DNA of 64,000 bases from Streptomyces sp. XD-27 (GTDB lineage Bacteria > Actinomycetota > Actinomycetes > Streptomycetales > Streptomycetaceae). Where the stretch lies: the NCBI RefSeq assembly GCF_030553055.1, contig NZ_CP130713.1, forward strand, positions 7,130,001 to 7,194,000. The letters run 5' to 3'. Position 1 is the stretch's first letter. Each line of letters begins with the position of its first letter. The notes under the pieces were generated by a model, which was not told the origin of the DNA, ran no database searches, and was given only the letters and a program-made list of their open reading frames with translations. Below are positions 7,772-14,248 of this stretch, piece by piece. The translations under genes were made by a program, and so were the position numbers.

Positions 7772-8884
7772 TCACCCAGTCTCGGCCGAACCACTGAGGC
7801 AGCGGTCGGTGGAGAGGCCGGCCGTGTCGGTCCAGGATTCCTTGTCGAGCACGAGGTTTCGGATGATCTCTCCGGCGGCAGGCGCTTGGCACAGTCCCTG
7901 ACCGGAGAATCCAGCCGCGTAGAGGAACGGGCGGGAGCGATCGCGGCCGATGAAAGCCATCCCGTCCGGGCTGACGTCGAGGTCTCCGCTCCACCCGCTT
8001 TCGAGGCCGTTGCCGGCGAGGGTCGGGAAGGTCGTGCCGAGGTGGTGTGACACCCGTTGGAGCCAGGCCTGTCGGGTTTCGTCCGGAGCGGGGCGGCCCA
8101 TCCCGACGAGGATGCGATCTCCCCAGCTTCGAATCCGCAGGCTGGACGGGTGCATGGTCATCGGCAGAGCGTGGCGCGGGGCACTACCAGGGGTGTCGGT
8201 CAGGAGCATTTCGACGGGGTATGTGGTCACAGGAATGTGCACGTCGGCCATGGCGGCGACCTTTCCCGCCCAGGGGCCTGCCGCGCAGACGATGGTGTCG
8301 GCGCGGATGCTGCCCGCAGGCGTGTGGACCCGCCCGTCCGGGTCGATGCCGGTGACGGGGGCTTCCGTGCACAGGGTGGCGCCGGCCTGCTGGGCGGCTG
8401 TGGCATAGCCGCGCACGATCGCGGCGGGGTCGCAGGCGTAGGCCTCGGGTGACCAGGCTGCCGCCAGGATGGTTCGCTCGTCGACCAGCGGGTTGAGCCG
8501 CGCTGCTTCAGCAGGGGTCACGAGTTCGACGTCCACTCCAGCTGCCTGCTGGGCAGCTTGGGTGTGTCGGAAGTCCTGCACCTGCTGTTCGTCGGTGAAC
8601 AGCACGAGTAAGCCGATGCGCTTCAGGCCGAGGTCGGTTCCGGTCCGTTCGGCAAGGGTGTGGTAAGCCGCCAGGCTCCGGGCGGCAAGGCCGCTGATGA
8701 GAGCGTTGCCGGGAAAGTAGGTACGCACAACGCCCGCAGTGGTCCCGGACGATCCCGATCCGAGCGCGCCACGCTCCAGCAGGACGGTACCGACGCCTGA
8801 CTCGGCGAGCTGGCACGCTATTGAGTTGCCGATGACGCCCCCGCCGATGACGACGGCGTCCGCGCGTTGGGGGAGTTGGCTCAT
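7772..8884 (-). CDS. FAD-dependent amine/amino-acid oxidase (DAO family)
   Basis: A 370-residue DAO-family flavoprotein. The dinucleotide-binding VVIGGGVIGNSIACQLAESG is near the N-terminus, GSGSSGTTAGVVRTYFPGNA is the typical flavin loop, and DVSPDGMAFIGRD plus LYAAGFSGQGLCQAPAAGEI the C-terminal FAD-binding end. The family (sarcosine, glycine and D-amino-acid oxidases/dehydrogenases) oxidises C-N bonds to imines. The ATG at 8884 overlaps the stop of the Pictet-Spenglerase-like gene (ATGA), so the two are co-translated. In that setting an attractive role is oxidation of a cyclic amine product (tetrahydro- to dihydro- or aromatic ring) or supply of an imine or keto acid; this is inference. 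Confidence 0.8.
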   Translation of the reverse strand: MSQLPQRADAVVIGGGVIGNSIACQLAESGVGTVLLERGALGSGSSGTTAGVVRTYFPGNALISGLAARSLAAYHTLAERTGTDLGLKRIGLLVLFTDEQQVQDFRHTQAAQQAAGVDVELVTPAEAARLNPLVDERTILAAAWSPEAYACDPAAIVRGYATAAQQAGATLCTEAPVTGIDPDGRVHTPAGSIRADTIVCAAGPWAGKVAAMADVHIPVTTYPVEMLLTDTPGSAPRHALPMTMHPSSLRIRSWGDRILVGMGRPAPDETRQAWLQRVSHHLGTTFPTLAGNGLESGWSGDLDVSPDGMAFIGRDRSRPFLYAAGFSGQGLCQAPAAGEIIRNLVLDKESWTDTAGLSTDRCLSGSAETG

Positions 8885-9849
8885 GACTGGCGGACCGGTT
8901 CGCTGGGGCGCAGCTGGCGCAGGTGATCTCCGGAGTCCCACGGGTACAGGTGGAGATTCCAACCGCCCAAACAGTTGACGTAGAGGGCTAGTTGGCTCGC
9001 CACGCTCAGGAAATCGTCGCGATCGAGCTGGTCGAGGCAGGCCAGGAAGCGCTGGGTGAAACTCCACAGCTGCTCCAGGCCGCAGTAGCCCAGAAACTCA
9101 GCCGGAATACCGACCAGCAGGCGCGTCATGTGACGCAAGGAATCCATCGGCATGCCCTGGACCGCGGCCCGGACCAGACCACCGTAGGTGGCGTACCCCA
9201 GCGGGCGGGTCTCACCGTTGACGAACAACAGAGTGGGCAACACCGTCTCGAAGCTCCCTGCCCCGGAAGGGATCACCCCCTCGTGGAGATCAGCGAGCTC
9301 CTGTGGTGCGGACAGCCAAGCCCGCTCGGTCGCGGTGTACACGTCGTGGATGAGACGGCTCGCGTCGGGATCTGCGGCGGTCAACTGGGGAATACGGTGG
9401 CCGCCTTCGGTTCCCGCCTTGCGGACCTCCACCAGGATCGGCTTCTTCGTCGAATAGACCGAATCCCAGGTCGCCTTCCCGGCCTCCAGTAGTGCGGGCA
9501 TATCCTCCTGCAGGATCCGGCCCACCGGGGATGCCGGCATCGGTTCGGTCAACGTGCCGTACTTGATACCTAAATGCTGTAGCGCGGAGCAGAATACGGT
9601 CCCATCGGGCGCCTCGCGTCGATCTGCTATCCGAGTCGACGCGGACAGATGCAGCAGCGACGGGATCGGTGCCGCGTGATACAGATGCTGTCCCGCCACC
9701 AGCGCGTGTCCCTGCAGACTCTGGTAGGGCAACGCCTCCCACAGCGCGTCGGCAAGTTCAGCGTTGCGGCCGTCGAGTTCCGCGGTCACGGTGATACCCA
9801 GGTCGGGCCAGGCGATCTCGACATGCCGACCAGAAAACGTTTCAGTCAA
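8881..9849 (-). CDS. McbB/KslB-like Pictet-Spenglerase (cucumopine-synthase family)
   Basis: The product (322 residues from TTG 9849) begins HVEIAWPDLGITVTAEL, a cyclophilin-like DUF3830-type fold, continues with LWEALPYQSLQGHALVAGQH, DGTVFCSALQHLGIKYG and LTEPMPASPVGRI, and ends in a helical bundle (IPAEFLGYCGLEQLWSFTQR, LYVNCLGGWNLHLYPW). This layout matches my memory of McbB (marinacarboline pathway) and cucumopine synthase, which condense Trp or His with an aldehyde or keto acid. Glu ~102 in LTE appears to occupy the place of McbB's catalytic glutamate. I prefer TTG 9849 (AAGGGG six bases upstream) to GTG 9906, because the longer start lies in transposase remnant sequence read in the same frame. 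First gene of a probable four-gene set. Confidence 0.75.
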   Translation of the reverse strand: MTETFSGRHVEIAWPDLGITVTAELDGRNAELADALWEALPYQSLQGHALVAGQHLYHAAPIPSLLHLSASTRIADRREAPDGTVFCSALQHLGIKYGTLTEPMPASPVGRILQEDMPALLEAGKATWDSVYSTKKPILVEVRKAGTEGGHRIPQLTAADPDASRLIHDVYTATERAWLSAPQELADLHEGVIPSGAGSFETVLPTLLFVNGETRPLGYATYGGLVRAAVQGMPMDSLRHMTRLLVGIPAEFLGYCGLEQLWSFTQRFLACLDQLDRDDFLSVASQLALYVNCLGGWNLHLYPWDSGDHLRQLRPSEPVRQS

Positions 9850-10545
9850 GATTTTCCCCTTGTTCAGTGAGATGTCGCCGCTGCGATTTCTCTGCGAAAG
9901 AGTCACGGACGGATTCGTTAAGTGCTGTTGCTGGTTGACGGCGAGGAGCGCGTGCAGCAGGCGGTGACCCGTCCGGGGCTGATGCGGATTTTGTGCAGCA
10001 CGCGCCAGCTATTGAGCTGGGCGAAGGGCCGCTCTGCGGGGGCTCGCAGGCGCGCAAGGGCGGTGTTGGCCAGCTTCTCCCAGCCGTTGCGGCTCTTGCC
10101 CTTGGGGCGCTTGATCGGGGGTGTGAACGGTGCCGTCGGCGTCTCGGCAGCCGGAGTCGGCGGTGATCTCCACGTCCTGCTCGGAGGCGGACTCGATGAT
10201 GCCGTCGGCGCGGCCGACGGTCAGGTCGTGCGTGGAGCCGACTCGGACCTCGCCGAGGAAGACCAGCTCGCCTTCGGCGGTGGTCAGCGCCTCGGCGGCG
10301 AGGGCGTCGGCCAGGGTGGGGGGTGGGGGCAGCGCGGCGAGGGCATCGATGCCCTCGTTGACGTAGCGGCGGGCGGTCTCGGTGCCGATCCCGAAGCGGC
10401 ATCCGAGCGGTTCAAAGGTGTCGCCCTTGGCGAGGAAGACCAGCAGCACGAGCGCCTGGCCCCACGGCGCCAGGGCCCGCCAGATACCGCCCGCGTCATC
10501 CCTTCGGGCGGTGGTCAGGTTCTCTCGTCAGGACCCAGCGACACG
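9850..10545 (-). pseudogene. IS5-like transposase remnant directly upstream of the Pictet-Spenglerase-like gene
   Basis: One minus-strand frame encodes the helix-turn-helix part (WRALAPWGQALVLLVFLAKG, FGIGTETARRYVNEGIDALA) and then jumps to LVFLGEVRVGSTHDLTVGRA and DVEITADSGCRDADGTVHTP, showing an internal deletion of the first catalytic block. After a slip near 10110 the other frame gives the C-terminal part TPIKRPKGKSRNGWEKLANT and AERPFAQLNSWRVLHKIRIS. This last frame runs without a stop into the start region of the Pictet-Spenglerase-like gene. The element is inactive, but it has replaced the natural upstream region of that operon, and may supply or have removed its promoter. Confidence 0.75.
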
Positions 10546-10776
10546 CTTCATTGACCATCTACGCCGCTCGGGAATGGGCGTGAATTTTTCAAGTCTTGTA
10601 TAAATGGCGGACGTTACGCAATTCTTGGCGAAATCCTCAGCGATATTGTCGCGCATAACGGCATCGCAAGTCACGCCGAAATATCTGGACTCCGGATTGC
10701 CTGGGCATGTTTTTGCGTGATCACCCCTCCGGCGCGTCGAGGGAGGAGTAAGTAATTCAGCAGCTACACGGGTCAT
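10528..10776 (-). CDS. Small unrecognised protein (82 aa), possibly a truncated N-terminus
   Basis: From ATG 10776, preceded by a good ribosome site (AGGGGG about seven bases upstream), the minus strand encodes 82 residues: MTRVAAELLTPPSTRRRGDH, then NPESRYFGVTCDAVMRDNIA and a C-terminus running into transposase remnant sequence. I do not recognise the family. Codon use is less G/C-biased than in neighbouring genes. A half-conserved iron-box-like sequence lies about 36 bases upstream. It may be the beginning of a larger gene cut by the insertion element, or a real small protein. Confidence 0.35.
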   Translation of the reverse strand: MTRVAAELLTPPSTRRRGDHAKTCPGNPESRYFGVTCDAVMRDNIAEDFAKNCVTSAIYTRLEKFTPIPERRRWSMKRVAGS

Positions 10777-10802
10777 GGAGAAGCCCCCTGGTGAAACCGT
10801 GT

Positions 10803-10831
10803 ACACCGTGAAGGTAAGCCTCGTTATAGGT
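10803..10831 (-). promoter_or_regulatory. Possible iron-box (DmdR/IdeR-like) upstream of the small ORF
   Basis: On the minus strand CTATAACGAGGCTTACCTTC contains AGGCTTACCT, close to the right half of the TTAGGTTAGGCTAACCTAA iron-box consensus I remember for DmdR/IdeR repressors; the left half is poor (about 11 of 19 positions match overall). Confidence 0.3.
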
Positions 10832-10849
10832 ATATCCACTGACAGTAAC

Positions 10850-11110
10850 TGGATTGCTAACTTGCGGCTGCCAACCGAACCGGTCTAACAAGGATCCCTC
10901 CGGGGTCTACCGAGGTCTTCCTAAACAATGCCGTCTCTCAATTAGAGAATACATGCCGCGATCAACTGGTCAACCCTTCGCATCGGATTCGAGCCAAGGT
11001 GCTCATACAGCGCTGGTGGATGTGTGGAAGCCGTCCGGCAGGCCGATGCCGGTGACCGGGTCGGTCCAATCCAGTAGCGGGACCAACACGTGCGGCCCGT
11101 AGTGCTCCAG
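10850..11110. other. Gene-free A/T-richer scar
   Basis: No convincing gene. The base composition is visibly lower in G+C than the flanks. A short minus-strand open stretch (LEHYGPHVLVPLLDWTDP and about 15 more residues, ending near 11005) has coding-like composition but no start and no family I recognise. It probably is a remnant left by insertion and deletion events between two transposase fragments. Confidence 0.4.
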
Positions 11111-11410
11111 TCAGAAATCGTTGCCTGAGCTGGTTTTTCTTCGGTAGTGGCAGTGCCGGGCTGTGGCCCGGTGACGTCTGCGCCAGCGGGATCAGCTCAG
11201 GGCGTGTGCGATGGGGCCGTTGGGGGGCTCGGGGCGGGGAAGTAGTACGTCCAGGAGCCGCCGGATCTCTGCCAGGGTGACGGGAACGGTGCTGGTGATG
11301 TGCCGGTGCCAGCCTGGGTAGCGGCGGACCTCGTACTGGTCCAGGCCGCACTCGTTCTGGCGGCCTGGAGTACTGCCGCTGGACACCAGCCGAAGCCGTG
11401 CCCTTCCCCC
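11111..11410 (-). pseudogene. IS701-type transposase C-terminal remnant
   Basis: The minus strand encodes NECGLDQYEVRRYPGWHRHI, then VTLAEIRRLLDVLLPRP and ALS, a TGA, and in the same frame SRWRRRHRATARHCHYRR. This is the C-terminal end of IS701-family transposases (GLDxYEVRxWxGWYRHIT, then VxEIRRLL, then WSRWRRxHQ). The stretch between RHIT and VTLAEIRRLL is deleted and the expected Trp before SRW has become TGA. The N-terminal two thirds are absent. Confidence 0.7.
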
Positions 11411-11529
11411 ATCCGCCACCGCGGGTCCACCCGCGAGAACCGTCCCGCCACCCGCGCGAAAACCGACAGGATTTCTCAAGCCGGGCAACAGTGCGGCTTC
11501 ACGCGCCCGTGGCGGGCCCCGGCATGCGG

Positions 11530-12174
11530 CTATCGCCTCCTCGGGGCTGCGGCCTCAAGGTCGTCGATGGTGCCGGACATGATGGTCCGGACGTGCTCGG
11601 TGATGTGCTCGGCCGGCCAGTCCCACCAGGCGATGGCCAGAAGGCGGGCGATGTCCTCATCGCTGTAGCGGCGGCGGATGAGTTTGGCCGGGTTGCCGCC
11701 GACGATGCCGTAGTCGGGGACGTCGTCGACGACAACGGAACCGGAGGCGATGATCGCTCCATGACCGATGCGGACGCCGGGCATCACCATGGCCCGGTAT
11801 CCGAACCACACGTCGTTGCCCACCACGGTGTCACCACGGCCGGGCAGGCCGGTGATCAGATCGAAGTGCTCGGCCCACGAACCTCCCATGATCGGGAAGG
11901 GAAACGTCGAAGGGCCGTCCATCCGGTGATTGGCACCGTTCATGATGAACCGCACCCCCTCGCCGAGGGCGCAGAACTTGCCGATGACCAGCTTCTCCGG
12001 CCCGTAGTGATACAGCACGTTGGACGTCTCGAATGCTGTCGGATCGTCCGGGTCGTCGTAGTAGGAGAACTCTCCGACGTCGATCAGCGGCGAGGTGATC
12101 AGCGGCCTGAGCAGTACCAGACGCGGCTGGTCCGGCATCGGGTGAACCACGTTCGGATCTGCGGGAACTGGCAT
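11530..12174 (-). CDS. Vat/CatB-family (xenobiotic) O-acetyltransferase
   Basis: A 214-residue left-handed beta-helix acetyltransferase, the normal length for the Vat/CatB class. It shows YYDDPDDPTAFETSNVLYHY, the catalytic-His region FIMNGANHRMDGPSTFPF, and hexapeptide repeats VVGNDVWFGYRAMVMPGVRI, GHGAIIASGSVVVDDVPDYG and IVGGNPAKLIRRRY. Members use acetyl-CoA to acetylate hydroxyls of streptogramin A, chloramphenicol or other xenobiotics; which substrate applies cannot be told. The ATG at 12174 follows GTGAGGAG. It looks intact amid decayed genes, so it may be under selection, for example as self- or cross-resistance. Confidence 0.85.
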   Translation of the reverse strand: MPVPADPNVVHPMPDQPRLVLLRPLITSPLIDVGEFSYYDDPDDPTAFETSNVLYHYGPEKLVIGKFCALGEGVRFIMNGANHRMDGPSTFPFPIMGGSWAEHFDLITGLPGRGDTVVGNDVWFGYRAMVMPGVRIGHGAIIASGSVVVDDVPDYGIVGGNPAKLIRRRYSDEDIARLLAIAWWDWPAEHITEHVRTIMSGTIDDLEAAAPRRR

Positions 12175-12256
12175 GACGAGTCGACTCCTCACAGGGAAAT
12201 GCAGGTGGAAATGATCAGCATGCCAGCCAAGCCACGGCCGGCCACGCACGGGCCCG

Positions 12257-13234
12257 TCAGGCCGGGTATCCGCCGTCGGCGGTGATGGTGGCGCCGGTGA
12301 TGTAGGCGGCGTCGGGGCCGGAGAGGTAGGCGACGAGGCCTGCGATCTCCTCCGGGGTGCCGAAACGGCGAAGGGCCGTGGCCGTGGTCATGACGTTGTG
12401 TGCGCGGCTGTCGGCAGAGGTCAGGTCGGTGCGGATGGGATCGGGCTGGATGTTGTTGACCGTGATCCCGCGAGTACCGAGATCACGGGCGAGGGCGCGG
12501 GTCATGCCGGCGAGGGCGGCTTTGCTGGTGACGTACGCGGACAGGGTGCCGAAAGGGGGCCAGTCGGCCTCGTTGAGCGGGGCGCCGGTCCGCAGCCGCT
12601 GCGGTAGGTCAGGGTTGGCCAGTGCCCACGCACCGACGGTGGCGACGTCGGCGAGTCCCGCTTCGATGTCTGCCGCCACCTCGGCCCGGTCGCGTCCGGG
12701 GCGGTTGACCAGCAGCGCGGTCGGCCACTGGGCACGCACGTCCCGCAGCAGTTCCTCATCCCCCAGATGCAGCAGGTGCACGTAGGCGAGGTTCAGCGGC
12801 GCGAGTTCGCTCACCAGATGGCGGTAGGTGTCGGGACCGGTGCTGCCCTCGTCCACGCGGCCCATCGGCGCGCCCGGCGACAGGCGGAGCCCCGTACGCT
12901 CGCCGCCGATCTCCGCGCTGACGGCCTGGGCTGTCTCCACGGTCAGTCGGGCGCGGTTGGCGAGGGAACCGCCGTAGATGTCATCACGGTGGTTGGAGCC
13001 CTCGCCGAGGAACTGGTGCAGCAGGTAACCGTTCGCGCCGTGGATCTCGACCGCGTCGGCGCCCGCCCGGATCGCGCGTGCGGCAGCCCGACGGAAGTCG
13101 TCGACCGTGGCGCGCACTTCCCCGGTGGTCAGCGCGCGCGGCATGGGGATGTCCTGCATCCCGGCCGCGGTGAACATCTGCTGCCCGGGGGCGATCGCCG
13201 AGGGCGCCACCGGCTGCCGGTGGTGGTCGGCCAC
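12257..13234 (-). pseudogene. Chimera of an Old Yellow Enzyme and a short-chain dehydrogenase, joined in frame
   Basis: One open frame of 325 residues with two half-enzymes. The first ~230 residues are OYE-like: PVAPSAIAPGQQMFTAAGMQ, FRRAAARAIRAGADAVEIHG with ANGYLLHQFLGEGSNHRDD, and VATVGAWALANPDLPQRL. It lacks the first ~100 residues with the flavin-binding N-terminus. From about residue 231 it switches to the C-terminal half of an SDR: SAYVTSKAALAGMTRALARD (catalytic YxxxK), GITVNNIQPDPIRTDL and YITGATITADGGYPA, without its Rossmann nucleotide-binding half. Both halves lack essential parts, so I call it a pseudogene produced by a deletion that happened to keep frame. Confidence 0.75.
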
Positions 13235-13416
13235 CTAATGAGGTCGGTCGACGACCCTGCCTCCCCCCGGCCAGTCGCCGATCTGCGACGGGAGTGTCCC
13301 AGCTGGGTGACAAGGAGCCGCCGCCGATGTGCCCCATGAACCGCTGTTGGTACCTTTCCCCCGTCCATGGGGGTGCGGCCGGAAATGGCCGCCTTTGAGC
13401 AGGGGGGAACACCTAC

Positions 13417-14112
13417 ATGCTTGCAACGCGGTTCAGATGCGTCGTCGGCCTTCTCGCGCCCATCGCGCTGGTGGCGCTGGCGACGGGATGCGCGAAGGAC
13501 GACACGGCCTCCGGGAAGCCGGCTTCCGGGAAGCCGGGCGCCGGGCAGCCGGACAAGAGCGCCTCGTCTCCGGCATCTCCGAAGTCCTCCGGCGGCCCGG
13601 CGGCCTCGGGCGGCACGGGCGGTTCGGGCGGGACGAGCGGGACGGGCAGCACCGGTGGCTCGGGCGGGACGGGCGGGGGAGAACCGGCGAAGAAGCCGAA
13701 CCCCAAGACGACCGGCCCCACCGCGCCCGCGCCGAAGAAGTCCCCGTGCGCGGACAAGCCGCCGACTCCGGATGAGGTGGACCCGGACGAGATCGCCCTC
13801 TACGGCACCGAGGAGATCGACGATCCCACGCACCTGAACCTGATCCTCCAGCACGGCGCCTGGGGCTGCCCCGGCAAGGACACGGACGGGGCCCCGTTCG
13901 TCACCACCGGGGAGGAGGCCCGGTGGGCCCTCGACCAGGCGGCGTACGTGTCCGCCACCACCCCCATCACGGACTCCGCGGAGAACCGGCGGATCGGCGT
14001 CCAGGAACTGGTCGACTGGCTGGCGGCGCACCCGAATTCGGGCCTGGTCTTCAAGTACCAGACCGGCGACGACGGGGCGATCCACCGGCTCGACCAGGTC
14101 TTCTCCCCCTGA
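13417..14112 (+). CDS. Secreted lipoprotein with Gly/Ser/Thr-rich linker and conserved C-terminal domain
   Basis: A 231-residue protein with a type II signal: a hydrophobic segment then the lipobox LATGC (Cys at 25). A low-complexity spacer follows (residues ~27-110: GKPASGKPGAGQPDK, then runs of GG, GT and GS, then a Pro/Lys-rich stretch). The C-terminal ~110 residues are globular: DEVDPDEIALYGTEEIDDPT, LILQHGAWGCPGKDTDG, ENRRIGVQELVDWLAAHPNS, with two Cys that may pair. I do not recognise the domain; it is probably a cell-envelope-tethered protein with the folded domain held away from the membrane. GGGGGGAA precedes the ATG. A strong hairpin follows the stop. Confidence 0.75.
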   Translation: MLATRFRCVVGLLAPIALVALATGCAKDDTASGKPASGKPGAGQPDKSASSPASPKSSGGPAASGGTGGSGGTSGTGSTGGSGGTGGGEPAKKPNPKTTGPTAPAPKKSPCADKPPTPDEVDPDEIALYGTEEIDDPTHLNLILQHGAWGCPGKDTDGAPFVTTGEEARWALDQAAYVSATTPITDSAENRRIGVQELVDWLAAHPNSGLVFKYQTGDDGAIHRLDQVFSP

Positions 14113-14114
14113 CG

Positions 14115-14159
14115 CGCCGCGGCCGGTCTCCACGGTCGCCCGTGGGACCGGCCGCGGCG
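14115..14159. terminator. Strong bidirectional hairpin
   Basis: CGCCGCGGCCGGTC pairs perfectly with GACCGGCCGCGGCG around a 17-base loop. It lies just after the lipoprotein stop and before the convergent protease gene's 3' end. Confidence 0.85.
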
Positions 14160-14248
14160 GTGGGACGCGGCGCCCGCCGCGCGTGGGGATGGCGGGCCCT
14201 GCCCTGGCCCCCCACCGCCATCCCCACGTCGACGGCCGAACCGGCGGC

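Noticed and set aside
10930..11010. A tRNA-like TTCGA-containing stretch near 10985-11000.
   Set aside because: No acceptor, D or anticodon stems can be formed around it.
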